Source: Bryobacterales bacterium (GTDB taxonomy: Bacteria; Acidobacteriota; Terriglobia; Bryobacterales; Bryobacteraceae). From it: a stretch of 64,000 nucleotides of DNA. Made by a program: the position numbers and the translations under genes. The stretch spans positions 25,423 through 89,422 of the forward strand of contig JAFAQY010000020.1 in the NCBI GenBank assembly GCA_019261985.1, in the 5' to 3' direction. The notes beneath the pieces are model-generated. The model was not told the origin of the DNA, did no database searches, and saw nothing but the letters and a program-made list of their open reading frames with translations. Positions 1 to 7,839 of the stretch are shown in pieces (the first letter of the stretch is position 1; each line of letters begins with the position of its first letter).

Positions 1-186
1 CGGAAAAAGGCGAAGCGCCGCGGGGTGAGCCTTAACCAGATCGTGCTCGAAGAGCTGACCGCGGCGACGGTTGGGCGCGGTCGCAAGGCGGACTTCTCCG
101 ATCTGGTCGGACGATGGGTGCCCGATCCCGAATTCGACGCCATTCTCGCCGCGCAGCGCCAGATCGACTGGGAAAAATGGAGCTGA
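1..186 (+). CDS. VapB/FitA-like antitoxin, 5' end missing
   Basis: The reading frame is open from base 1 and ends at TGA 184-186, so only the last 61 residues are present. The visible stretch RRGVSLNQIVLEEL fits the helix of a ribbon-helix-helix antitoxin, where such proteins bind operator DNA. The C-terminal part, with PDPEFDAILAAQR and a final Trp-rich tail, is the usual toxin-binding segment. The PIN toxin start lies inside the last codons (10-base overlap), the normal order for an antitoxin-toxin operon. The family call is inferred from this short motif plus context. Confidence 0.7.
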   Translation, partial: RKKAKRRGVSLNQIVLEELTAATVGRGRKADFSDLVGRWVPDPEFDAILAAQRQIDWEKWS

Positions 187-584
187 GAGCCGCCCTGGAC
201 ACTAATCGTGTAAGCGATCTCTTCCAGGGCGATACAGCCCTGGCGGAGAGATTGGAAACATACGATGAAGTCTGGGTCCCGCTGATGGTCTTGGCGGAGC
301 TCAAGGCAGGGTTCTTTGGAGGTAATCGGCAGCATCGCAATGAGCGTCTGCTTCGCGAGTTACTCGCAAAGCCGACGGTTCGAGTTCTGTTACCGGGCCG
401 CGAAACAGCCGAACAATACGCGCGCTTGTTCGTTCAGCTCAAGCGCGCCGGCACGCCGATTCCGACGAATGACGTCTGGATCGCCGCGTTAGCGCTTGAG
501 AACGATCTCTTCCTCGTCACGCGCGACCCTCACTTTCAGCGCATTCCCCAACTGCTACAAGGCTCATTCGGCCCAGCGATGTAG
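177..584 (+). CDS. PIN-domain toxin, VapC family
   Basis: This 135-residue protein starts at ATG 177, just after GGGA in the ribosome-binding position. An in-frame ATG at 114 is less likely because it lies deep inside the antitoxin gene. It has the PIN acidic set: ALDTN near the N-terminus, an internal E in LAELKAGF, ND in PTNDVWIAALAL and TRDPHFQRI near the C-terminus. VapC proteins are Mg-dependent ribonucleases neutralised by the cognate VapB. Length and spacing are normal and all the acidic positions are kept, so the toxin looks intact. Confidence 0.85.
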   Translation: MELRAALDTNRVSDLFQGDTALAERLETYDEVWVPLMVLAELKAGFFGGNRQHRNERLLRELLAKPTVRVLLPGRETAEQYARLFVQLKRAGTPIPTNDVWIAALALENDLFLVTRDPHFQRIPQLLQGSFGPAM

Positions 585-592
585 CTTCCCCG

Positions 593-607
593 ATAGAAAG
601 TTTCTAT
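593..607. repeat. Short perfect dyad downstream of VapC
   Basis: ATAGAAA-G-TTTCTAT is a perfect 7-base dyad around one central base, 9 bases after the vapC stop. Its centre is too tight for an RNA hairpin, so a protein-binding dyad is more plausible than a terminator. A second arm pair, AGAAC/GTTCT (617-635), follows. Confidence 0.35.
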
Positions 608-668
608 TAGCGGCCAAGAACAAATCAATCGTTCTGAAGCAGTTGGGGCGCTAAAATAATTCTCAACG

Positions 669-704
669 GCCACGTTGCCGCGACTCTAAGTCCCCGGACG
701 TGGC
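669..704 (+). promoter_or_regulatory. Extended hairpin abutting the guanidine-operon start
   Basis: GCCACGT (669-675) pairs perfectly with ACGTGGC (698-704). Inside it CCG (678-680) can pair with CGG (695-697), and GACT (682-685) with AGTC (689-692), leaving a three-base loop. The stem ends two bases before ATG 706 and contains the alternative GTG 700. No good Shine-Dalgarno is seen outside it. The element may gate translation or be part of a small regulatory RNA. It does not match the guanidine-I consensus as I know it. Confidence 0.4.
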
Positions 705-705
705 A

Positions 706-1770
706 ATGCTTAGGAAAGCTCTTTACCTTTGTCTTTTGGCCTGCTGCGCGCTGCCGGCGCAGCAGAAACCTTCTTTCACCGTTGGATGGTCCGTGTACGT
801 CGGTTGGGATCCGTATTACTACATGGGCAAATCGGGGATCCTGCGCAAGTGGGCCGATAAGTACGGAATCAACATCCGCGTGCAGCGTTTTGACTACGCG
901 CCCTCGCTCGATGCGTTCGTTGCGAAGAATATCGACGCGTGCGCGATGACCAACATGGAGGCCCTGGACATGCCCGCGGCGGCCGGCGTCGATACGACCG
1001 CCATCATCGTCGGCGACTATTCGAACGGCAATGACGCGGTGATTACACGCCAGGGCCTCGGGCTTGCGCAGCTTCCTGGAAAGCCGCTCCTGCTGGTTGA
1101 AAAAACCGTTTCGCAGTATCTGTTCGAACGGGCGATGGCGATCAATGGCCTCGGCGATCAGATCAAGCGCGTGAAGTACATTAACACTTCCGATTCAGAC
1201 ATCGCGGCTGCATTCATGACGGATGCGAGCAAGCCGGCAGTGGTGACGTGGAAACCCATGGTTTCGCAAATTCTGAAGACCAAAGACGTGAAGGTCGTGT
1301 TCAATTCATCGCAGATTCCGGGCGAGATTTTGGATCTTATGGTCGTGCGCACCGATATTTTGAACCGGCCGGACGGCTCGGGCCAAAAGTTTGCGAAGGC
1401 GATTGCAGGCGCGTGGTACGAAGTCATGACCCAGATGAACGCCTCCGGCGCCGCAGCCGATAAGACCCTCACAGCCATCGCGGAGGCCTCGCAGGATTCG
1501 CTCCTATCGTACAAAGAGCAGCTTTCGACGACGCACATGTTTTACACTCCGCAATCGGGCGTTCAGATGGCCGCCTCGCCCGACCTTAAAAAGACCATGG
1601 ATCTGGTTCGCCAGTTCTGTTTCAGCCATGGTCTGCTCGGAGATAAGGCAAAATCGCCGGACGAAGTTGCGATTCAATTCCCGGATAAAGGCGTTGTGGG
1701 CAAGGCCGACCGCGTACGGTTCCGCTTCAGCACCGAATACATGCAAATGGCGGCGGACGGAAAACTATGA
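706..1770 (+). CDS. ABC importer substrate-binding protein, urea-carboxylase/guanidine type
   Basis: A periplasmic NitT/TauT-like binding protein of about 354 residues. The N-terminus MLRKALYLCLLACCALPA is a secretion signal; LLAC could be a lipobox or ALPA a signal peptidase I site. The body begins FTVGWSVYVGWDPYYYMGKSG and holds a CAMTNMEALDMPAAAGVD segment. This resembles the binding proteins found beside urea carboxylase (now known to act on guanidine). I chose ATG 706; GTG 700 is a possible alternative. It is the first gene of a tight operon, and its TGA overlaps the permease ATG (ATGA). The ligand is inferred from the downstream GdmH-like enzyme; urea or another amine is not excluded. 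Confidence 0.82.
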   Translation: MLRKALYLCLLACCALPAQQKPSFTVGWSVYVGWDPYYYMGKSGILRKWADKYGINIRVQRFDYAPSLDAFVAKNIDACAMTNMEALDMPAAAGVDTTAIIVGDYSNGNDAVITRQGLGLAQLPGKPLLLVEKTVSQYLFERAMAINGLGDQIKRVKYINTSDSDIAAAFMTDASKPAVVTWKPMVSQILKTKDVKVVFNSSQIPGEILDLMVVRTDILNRPDGSGQKFAKAIAGAWYEVMTQMNASGAAADKTLTAIAEASQDSLLSYKEQLSTTHMFYTPQSGVQMAASPDLKKTMDLVRQFCFSHGLLGDKAKSPDEVAIQFPDKGVVGKADRVRFRFSTEYMQMAADGKL

Positions 1771-2591
1771 CGTTTTTCCATATTCACGATCAGCCCGGCC
1801 GGACCGCCGCATTGATTTTGTCCTGGCTGATTTTCGCCGGTGGCATCGCGAGTTATTTTTATGTCGCCATTGAGCGGCATCGCGATAATCCCGACGATCG
1901 AGTAATGCCGACGATTTCTCAGATGGTTCAAGGCTTCAAAGACGCCGCGATGAAGCCGGCGGAAGAAGATGAAGAGAATGCCCCGCACAGCATGTTATGG
2001 AAAGATTCGATCGCGACAGGGCGCCGGTTTCTGATCAGCGTTGCGCTTTTATTTCCCGCCGTGTTGATTGGTTTACATATGGCGCTGTTTCCCTACGTCG
2101 GCGCGTTATTTTTGCGCTTCTTCCAGTTCTTTGACAAGATCGTCGCGCTTTCGCTGCTCCCGATTATTTTCATCGCGTTTGGAATTGACGAGCTATCGAA
2201 GGTCATGCTGATCGTAATCGGCGTCGCGCCCACGATCATTCTCGACACATTCAATCTCAGTAAAGCCGTGCCGCGTGAAACCGTCGTCAAAGCATTTACG
2301 CTTGGGGCGGGCGACTTCGGGATCGCTTACCGCGTGGTTTTCAAGCAAATTCTTCCGCGCGTTTTAAACAGCATTCGGCTGAATTTAAAAGCCGTGATGC
2401 TGTTTCTATTCGCGGGTGAAATGATCGCCTCCACCGACGGGCTGGCCTATCGCATCGCCCTGCTGCGCCGCCACATGGGAATGGACACAATCATTCCCTA
2501 CGTGTTGTGGGTCGCGCTGCTGTTGTTCCTGGTCGATTTAGGAATGAGCCTGCTGAATCGAAAACTACATCCCTGGTTTCAAGAGACGTGA
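1767..2591 (+). CDS. ABC importer permease, guanidine/urea-carboxylase type
   Basis: An inner-membrane permease of 274 residues with about six hydrophobic segments. The first lies at residues 13-33; a polar loop rich in Asp/Glu follows (about 62-74), then the BPD_transp_1 core. The EAA-type loop that contacts the ATPase is around residues 185-205 (TLGAGDFGIAYRVVFKQILP). The start codon overlaps the stop of the binding-protein gene and the stop overlaps the ATPase GTG, so the three subunits are translationally coupled. The acidic loop between the first and second membrane segments is typical of the urea-carboxylase-associated permeases as I recall them. Substrate is inferred from context. Confidence 0.83.
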   Translation: MTFFHIHDQPGRTAALILSWLIFAGGIASYFYVAIERHRDNPDDRVMPTISQMVQGFKDAAMKPAEEDEENAPHSMLWKDSIATGRRFLISVALLFPAVLIGLHMALFPYVGALFLRFFQFFDKIVALSLLPIIFIAFGIDELSKVMLIVIGVAPTIILDTFNLSKAVPRETVVKAFTLGAGDFGIAYRVVFKQILPRVLNSIRLNLKAVMLFLFAGEMIASTDGLAYRIALLRRHMGMDTIIPYVLWVALLLFLVDLGMSLLNRKLHPWFQET

Positions 2592-3250
2592 ACATTCAGA
2601 TTCAAAACGTCTCGGTCGAATATCAACGGCCAATTCTCGAGAACATCGATCTGGAGATCGAGGCCGGGGAATTTGTGTCGATTGTCGGCCAGACGGGATG
2701 CGGCAAATCCACGCTGCTGCGCTTGATCCTGGGCGAGCAGATCCCGTCTCGGGGACGCGTACTCGTGGGTGGAAAGGAGCGCACGCAACCCGACCCGACG
2801 TGCGGTTACGTTCCCCAGAAGTATTCGCTTTTTCCGGATCGAACCGTATTGGGAAACGTGACGTTTGGGTTGAATGGCCGCGGGGCGCGAGAAACCGCCC
2901 TAAAAATGATCCAGCGTACAGGTTTGAAGGAATCGGACGCGGCGAAGTATCCGCATCAGCTTTCCGGCGGCATGCAGCAGCGCGTTGCGATTGCGCAGGC
3001 TTTGGTAATGAATCCGCCGGTGCTGCTGATGGACGAAGCATTCAGCGCGCTCGACCCCGGTACACGCGCGGGAATGCAACGTCTGATTAAGGAATTGTGG
3101 GAGGAAAGCGGCACTACGATCGTGTTTGTAACGCACAACACGCGGGAAGCCGCCTATTTGGGAACGAGAGTGATTGCGCTGGCAAACCGCTCTATCGCAC
3201 TGGATGTCTCCGCTCCCGCGGAAGAAGAATTGGAACATGTCTTTCTATAA
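2588..3250 (+). CDS. ABC importer ATP-binding protein, guanidine/urea-carboxylase type
   Basis: The cytoplasmic ATPase of the importer, 220 residues. It has Walker A GQTGCGKST (about residues 38-46), a Q-loop at YVPQKYSLFPD, the signature LSGGMQQR and Walker B VLLMDEAFSALDP, followed by the switch His in FVTHNTREA. The start is GTG 2588, which overlaps the permease stop as GTGA; an upstream start would run far into the permease gene. The 3' end overlaps the gdmH start by 14 bases. All catalytic motifs are intact. Confidence 0.88.
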   Translation: MNIQIQNVSVEYQRPILENIDLEIEAGEFVSIVGQTGCGKSTLLRLILGEQIPSRGRVLVGGKERTQPDPTCGYVPQKYSLFPDRTVLGNVTFGLNGRGARETALKMIQRTGLKESDAAKYPHQLSGGMQQRVAIAQALVMNPPVLLMDEAFSALDPGTRAGMQRLIKELWEESGTTIVFVTHNTREAAYLGTRVIALANRSIALDVSAPAEEELEHVFL

Positions 3251-4391
3251 AACACACGCGCCACGTTATCGCGAACACAACCGTTCACTGCCCGACTTCG
3301 CCGATTTGGAAGGCATGCGGGCGCTCCACGAAGAGAATGAGATTCCGCTCAAGCAATGGAAGGAAGAAGTACGCCGGGGAAAGGAATTTGGGCTTGAATG
3401 CGTGGACTCCATCGAAGATAAGAGTGAGATCAGTTGCTTCCAGCGCGGCGAGCTGCCGCACTGGTCCGGCATAAATACATTCCTGAAGACGCACTACCTG
3501 GAAGACGTCCGGCAAGTCGGCCAGTATGATGTCGCTTTCATGGGCGTGCCGTTCGATATCGGCACCACATACCGGGCCGGCACGCGCTTCGGGCCACAGG
3601 GGATTCGAAGGATTTCATCGCTATACACAACGTACAACTTCGAGCTCGGCGTAGACCTGCGCGAATCTTTGAAGATGTGCGATATCGGCGATGTCTTTTG
3701 CCCCGCGAACATCACCAAGAGCCACGACCAGATTTCGAAAGGCGTTGCGCACGTGCTTTCCAGCGGCACTCTGCCGATGATTATGGGCGGCGATCACTCG
3801 ATCGGGTATCCGTGCGTGCGCGGCGTGGCGCAATGCGTTGAAGGAAAGGTCGGAATCATCCATTTGGACCGGCACATCGACACGCAGGAAAAAGACATGG
3901 ACGAAATCATGCACACTTGTCCGTGGTTTCATGCGACGAACATTCCGAATTGCCCGCCGACGAATCTGGTGCAAGTCGGCATCGGCGGGTGGCAGGTTCC
4001 GCGTCCGGGCGTGAAAAAAGGCCGCGAACGCGGATCGACGGTGCTGACCATCCAAGACATCGAGCGCATCGGCATCGATAAAACCGTTGAGATTGCGCTC
4101 GAAGTGGCCTGGAAGGGCGCGTCAGCGGTTTATCTGTCGTTCGACGTGGATTCGGTGGACGCGGGCTTCGTTCCGGGCACGGGCTGGCCGGAGCCGGGCG
4201 GATTTCTACCGCGCGAGGCGCTGGCGATTTTGAAGGGCGTCGCGAAGGAGGGTATCGCGGCCATGGAGGCGGTGGAGGTCTCCCCGCCCTACGATATCTC
4301 CGATATCACGGCGCTTGTCGCCGTCCGAGCCATGGTGGATGTGCTTGCGACAATGGTCAAACATGGCCGCATTGGCGGAAAGCTCGGCTGA
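3237..4391 (+). CDS. gdmH: Guanidine hydrolase (Ni-dependent ureohydrolase)
   Basis: A 384-residue ureohydrolase that probably converts guanidine to urea and ammonia in the cytoplasm. Metal ligands are visible: His187 in GGDHS, Asp211/His213/Asp215 in HLDRHIDTQ, and Asp303/Asp305 in SFDVDSVD. HLDRHIDTQ and the later block FVPGTGWPEPGG match what I recall of Synechocystis Sll1077 (GdmH), not agmatinase or arginase, which carry DAHxD. The long N-terminal extension (about 95 residues before the core) is also GdmH-like. ATG 3237 was chosen because it overlaps the ATPase end by 14 bases and gives the family length. Co-transcription with a urea-carboxylase-type importer supports guanidine as substrate. 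HypA/HypB-like maturation genes, found next to the cyanobacterial gene, are absent here. Confidence 0.85.
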   Translation: MSFYKTHAPRYREHNRSLPDFADLEGMRALHEENEIPLKQWKEEVRRGKEFGLECVDSIEDKSEISCFQRGELPHWSGINTFLKTHYLEDVRQVGQYDVAFMGVPFDIGTTYRAGTRFGPQGIRRISSLYTTYNFELGVDLRESLKMCDIGDVFCPANITKSHDQISKGVAHVLSSGTLPMIMGGDHSIGYPCVRGVAQCVEGKVGIIHLDRHIDTQEKDMDEIMHTCPWFHATNIPNCPPTNLVQVGIGGWQVPRPGVKKGRERGSTVLTIQDIERIGIDKTVEIALEVAWKGASAVYLSFDVDSVDAGFVPGTGWPEPGGFLPREALAILKGVAKEGIAAMEAVEVSPPYDISDITALVAVRAMVDVLATMVKHGRIGGKLG

Positions 4392-6072
4392 AAAGGCAAC
4401 TCCTGAATTTTTAATTCTTACCGATCTGCCGCGCGGCCACGCGCTGTGGCCTTCAGCTCTTGCGCAGGTGGATGTGATCCGGGCGGCTTGCGCTCCGGTG
4501 CTGGGGTTCGAGCCGTGCGTGAGGCTCGTTTGTGCGGCGGAGATGCCGGTGCGAGAAGGCGTCGAAACGTTCGTGTTGCCCGCGGCCCTCGATTTCAGTT
4601 TGTGGGAACGCGAGGAGCTTGGGCGAAAGATCGCGGAGGCGCGGCGGGGGCATCCGAAGAACCTAATTTTTCACGACGATATCGATCCGGGACATCCGCT
4701 GTTGGTAGATGCGCTCGTAGGACAAGCTTCAGCTTGTCTCGCTGGACAAGCTAAAGCTTGTCCTACTTGCGGGTTGGTTTTTGCGGCTAGCGGGCATGGC
4801 GATTCCGCAAGCCGGGCCCAGAGCTATCGCCTGATGCGGCTGATTTGGGAGCAGGCGGGATTCGCGCGCGCGGAAGTTGGTTTTTTGAGACACGTTCAGC
4901 CGTTTTTGGCCCACGTGTTGGAGCGATGTGCTCGCGAGCCGATTCCGTGGGTTGTGCTCTTTCAGGGCCAATGGGAAACCGAGCACGTCGAGTACGCGCG
5001 GGTGATGGTGGAGAATGTCCGCCGTGCAAACCCGCAACCACAAATCCATTTCGCCGATCCTCCTGGAGCGCACGAACTATTCACCGCCTGGTACGCTCAG
5101 CGGATCGCCAAGTTGTGGCGCGAGAGGCGCGCTCGCTCGGAGGCGCGCGCGCCATCGCCGAAACGGTCAGCGCCCGAGCCGCCCGGCTTGCTGAGGTTTG
5201 GCGCGGGGACTATCGCTCGAGTGAGCGATCAAGCGCGGATGTCTCGGGTCTTGGAACAAGTCTTGCCCCCGGCGAAGCCAGATCGGATTTTGGTCAAGGT
5301 CACGTGGCACGGATACGCCACAGGAACGTACACGGACCCGGCCGCGCTCGATCTGCTGCTGAGCGCGCTTCCCGCGCCCGCCATCGTTCTCGAAGGTCAC
5401 ACCAGCAGCCGCAATCTCGGCGGCGCGGAGTTCGATTGGGAGACCGAAGCGAGGGAAAATCGAGCCTGGATTCGCCGGCAGGAGGCAGAATATCTGCGGC
5501 GGACGGGTCTTCAGGAAGTCCTGACCCGACATCGCGCGCAATACGTCAATGTCACCGAAGAGTTTTGGAACGAGGAGTACGAAGGCGATCCCGCGAATTT
5601 CGTTCCCAGCGTGCTGCGAGAATTGAAAGGCTCGCCAATGCTGAATTTTCCGAAATTCAAAGGCCCCACGCGCCTCGCCGTCTCTAATATGTTCGGGCTG
5701 ATTCCGCTTCCGCTAAGGAGCGCCTGGCACGGGCCGAACATCACCTGGTTTGCGCGAGCTTGCTGCAACATGGCGAAACTATACAGCGAGCTGTTTGAGC
5801 TGTCGGCCGTGGTGGAAGGTCTCTATTCGGCGGTGCGTTGGAACCGCCAGGGATTATATCGAAGCCGCTGGGGCAATTACGATTTGATTCACGACGCAGG
5901 CTGCGTTACCGCTAGCCCGGGGCTCGCGGCCGCGGATATTCTGGCTGCGCGGCTCCAAGGGCAGAACGTGCACACGAGCGCTTTTTTCGATGTGGTACGG
6001 CAGGAGTTGGGCTGGGATGAGGAGGCCGCGACGGCGGAGCTGCCGGAGGTTCTCAGGATGCTGTTTGTGTGA
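4363..6072 (+). CDS. CbiX-like chelatase domain fused to DUF362
   Basis: A 569-residue protein of unknown function, last gene of the gdmH operon. Residues about 15-235 resemble the two-lobed CbiX/sirohydrochlorin chelatase fold, with AASGHGDS (His145) at the place of the chelatase HGS motif and HVQPFLAHVLERC after it. Residues about 305-540 look like DUF362: ILVKVTWHGYATGTYTDP, then LNFPKFKGPTRLAVSNMFGL and a conserved WH. ATG 4363 overlaps gdmH by 29 bases. CbiX enzymes insert Co or Ni (CfbA) into sirohydrochlorin; no tetrapyrrole genes occur nearby. Beside a nickel enzyme, a metal-delivery role is a reasonable inference but unproven. A palindromic repeat encodes about 16 residues (119-134) between the two lobes. 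Confidence 0.75.
   Translation: MAALAESSAEKATPEFLILTDLPRGHALWPSALAQVDVIRAACAPVLGFEPCVRLVCAAEMPVREGVETFVLPAALDFSLWEREELGRKIAEARRGHPKNLIFHDDIDPGHPLLVDALVGQASACLAGQAKACPTCGLVFAASGHGDSASRAQSYRLMRLIWEQAGFARAEVGFLRHVQPFLAHVLERCAREPIPWVVLFQGQWETEHVEYARVMVENVRRANPQPQIHFADPPGAHELFTAWYAQRIAKLWRERRARSEARAPSPKRSAPEPPGLLRFGAGTIARVSDQARMSRVLEQVLPPAKPDRILVKVTWHGYATGTYTDPAALDLLLSALPAPAIVLEGHTSSRNLGGAEFDWETEARENRAWIRRQEAEYLRRTGLQEVLTRHRAQYVNVTEEFWNEEYEGDPANFVPSVLRELKGSPMLNFPKFKGPTRLAVSNMFGLIPLPLRSAWHGPNITWFARACCNMAKLYSELFELSAVVEGLYSAVRWNRQGLYRSRWGNYDLIHDAGCVTASPGLAAADILAARLQGQNVHTSAFFDVVRQELGWDEEAATAELPEVLRMLFV
4717..4766. repeat. Palindromic repeat doublet inside a coding region
   Basis: Two hairpins, GACAAGCTTCAGCTTGTC (4721-4738) and GGACAAGCTAAAGCTTGTCC (4744-4763), sit back to back. 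The outer arms GTAGGACAAGCT (4717-4728) and AGCTTGTCCTAC (4755-4766) are exact reverse complements, so the unit can fold as one long cruciform. It keeps the frame of the CbiX-DUF362 gene and encodes QASACLAGQAKAC. A related copy lies at 57264-57290. Confidence 0.85.
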
Positions 6073-6075
6073 CGA

Positions 6076-6732
6076 TCAGCGGCTTTCGTCTTCGAGTTCC
6101 GCCGGCTCGGCGGCGCCGGCGGGCTCACGCAATTTCGCGAGTGTAGGCGTGTCGAACGAGAAATGCTCGGCCAGAACATCGGCTGCGCTGAAGCGCGGTT
6201 TCGCGACTCCATCGTTATTGTGATGCCGCGTTTTCGTCAGTATATGGTACAGCTCGTGGGCGATCAAGCGGCCCATCGCGCGCCCGTAGAGGAACTCCTG
6301 CTTATTCTCGTACTTTGATAGCGGGGCAGCCAGCATTCGAGAAAGAGTATCGCATTCGACCCAGCTAAACGGGAGGACTTCGCCATCCGAAACCGCAGTT
6401 GAGGCCAAAGCGGACGGCGCGGTTAAAGGCGCGACGGGCGTAGAAGGATCCGGCGATTCACAATTGCCGCGAAGCTCAACCACGACAATAGGCCCTTCCA
6501 CGGCATTGGAGCTGCCGCCTGGTAGACTTCGCCACTCGATGTGATATCCGGCAGTTTCCATCAGCGCATTGGCTTCCCGCTGCATGGCTTGAATAGGCTC
6601 GGCGCGCTGACCGGAGGTTGTCCGCAGGTATACAACTACTGGACGTTTCTCCAGACCGACGAGGTCCGGCGAACCGAAACATGGAGCGACGCTCAGTAAC
6701 CCGACGAGGGTGGCAAGTAGGCGCGCAGACAT
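6076..6732 (-). CDS. Secreted putative zinc metallopeptidase (HExxH)
   Basis: A 218-residue protein with a signal peptide (MSARLLATLVGLLSVAPCFG). The motif HELYHILTKTRHH near residue 155 fits HExxH with a further His eight residues on. This pattern recurs in small secreted acidobacterial proteins that I know only as hypothetical. A region rich in Ser/Thr/Ala/Pro (about 95-115) probably links two parts. It converges on the CbiX-DUF362 gene with only three bases between the stops. Peptidase activity is inferred from the motif alone; substrate unknown. Confidence 0.6.
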   Translation of the reverse strand: MSARLLATLVGLLSVAPCFGSPDLVGLEKRPVVVYLRTTSGQRAEPIQAMQREANALMETAGYHIEWRSLPGGSSNAVEGPIVVVELRGNCESPDPSTPVAPLTAPSALASTAVSDGEVLPFSWVECDTLSRMLAAPLSKYENKQEFLYGRAMGRLIAHELYHILTKTRHHNNDGVAKPRFSAADVLAEHFSFDTPTLAKLREPAGAAEPAELEDESR

Positions 6733-6803
6733 GGCGCAAGCACACGAGCATTATACATGCTCGGGCTGGGCGCGCGCTTGTCACCGGGACCGAAGAATCT
6801 CGC

Positions 6804-7832
6804 TTAAGGCTGCTTCGAGCTAAACCTCCATACGTTTCCGTCGCGCAAATTCGAAAGCCAGATAGACCCGTGGGCGACCCGAATGGAATCGCCACCCGGG
6901 CCGAACCATTGTTTAATGACCGTATTGGTGGCAGGATCGATTTCGGTTATGGGGATCTCGAAAACCGTGGCCCAAACGTGGCCTTCACCGAACGCGATTT
7001 CGCCGCCGGTTCCGGGGACTCCGAGTTCGATATTGGCGATAAGGTTGCCGGATTTCGCGTCCACCCTGGAGACTGTGCCGTCACCCTGATTCAGGGTCCA
7101 GACCGAGCCTGCGCCCGTCGTGAGAAATCGAGGCTGCGGACCGACCTGAACGGAGTGGATAACCGAGTTGGTCTTCGGGTCCACGCCGCTTAGCATGTTG
7201 GAATCCGGGGAGGTGACCCATACCATGCCTTCCCCATAGGTCACTCCGGCGGAGTTCGGCGGCACTGCCACCTGCGCGATCACTTTGTTTTGGTTCGCAT
7301 CGATTTTGGAGAGGACGCCTTTGGGGTCCGTAACCAGCCAGACTCCTTCGGGACTGGCGGCGATACCTCCTTCGCTTGCGGCGGGACCGATTGCGATCGT
7401 GGCGACTACCTGATTTGTCGCGACATCGATTCGCGATACCGTCTTGTCGCCGCAGTTCGGAACCCAGATGCTTCCGAAACCGGATGCGAGTCCCGAGCAG
7501 GGGCGCTTGCCTACGGTGATTTCCGCGGCGACTGTATTGGTTTTCGCATCGAGCCTGTAGACCGTATTTTTCGGCGCATTGGAGACCCATTCGGCATCGG
7601 CGGTGGATGCCTGCCAATCCGGCAACCCTCCCGTCTGGAAGATCGCGTCCGGCTTGATGCCGGACATCTCGCGGCGGACTTCCAGGGTGGCGACGCCGGG
7701 ACGCGGTGGCCGTTTGGCGCGCGGCTTCTTCTGGCCATCCGGCGCCGGCGTGGACGAACTGTCTTGCGCGGGCAAGAAAGCACACGCGGCCGCCGCGAGG
7801 AGTGTTGCGAGGATCGGTCGAGCTCTCCGCAT
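6804..7832 (-). CDS. Secreted YVTN-type beta-propeller protein
   Basis: A 342-residue protein with a signal peptide (ILATLLAAAACAFLPAQ) and a basic Pro/Lys-rich spacer. From about residue 70 it has repeating blades of the form GSIWVPNCGDKTVSRID, each about 40 residues. ATG 7832 is preferred because upstream in-frame starts lie inside the preceding gene. It follows its paralogue with 7 bases between stop and start, so the two are probably one operon. Such propellers often bind partner proteins or act as lyase-like folds; nothing here fixes a function. Confidence 0.72.
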   Translation of the reverse strand: MRRARPILATLLAAAACAFLPAQDSSSTPAPDGQKKPRAKRPPRPGVATLEVRREMSGIKPDAIFQTGGLPDWQASTADAEWVSNAPKNTVYRLDAKTNTVAAEITVGKRPCSGLASGFGSIWVPNCGDKTVSRIDVATNQVVATIAIGPAASEGGIAASPEGVWLVTDPKGVLSKIDANQNKVIAQVAVPPNSAGVTYGEGMVWVTSPDSNMLSGVDPKTNSVIHSVQVGPQPRFLTTGAGSVWTLNQGDGTVSRVDAKSGNLIANIELGVPGTGGEIAFGEGHVWATVFEIPITEIDPATNTVIKQWFGPGGDSIRVAHGSIWLSNLRDGNVWRFSSKQP

Positions 7833-7839
7833 GCGGTTG

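Noticed and set aside
585..705. Guanidine-I, -II or -III riboswitch upstream of the guanidine operon
   Set aside because: I looked for the conserved guanidine-I segments, the paired ACGR loops of class II and the pseudoknot arms of class III. Only the CCGGACG string of class III is present, without its second stem. A covariance-model search would be decisive.
3237..4391. Agmatinase or arginase as the call for the ureohydrolase
   Set aside because: The metal motif is HLDRHIDTQ rather than the DAHxD form, and the GTGWPEPGG block plus the long N-terminus fit the guanidine hydrolase group better. A phylogeny would settle it.
4845..5687. 280-codon frame on the plus strand inside the CbiX-DUF362 gene
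   Set aside because: It is Arg/Ser/Ala-rich shadow sequence in another frame of a gene with recognisable domains.
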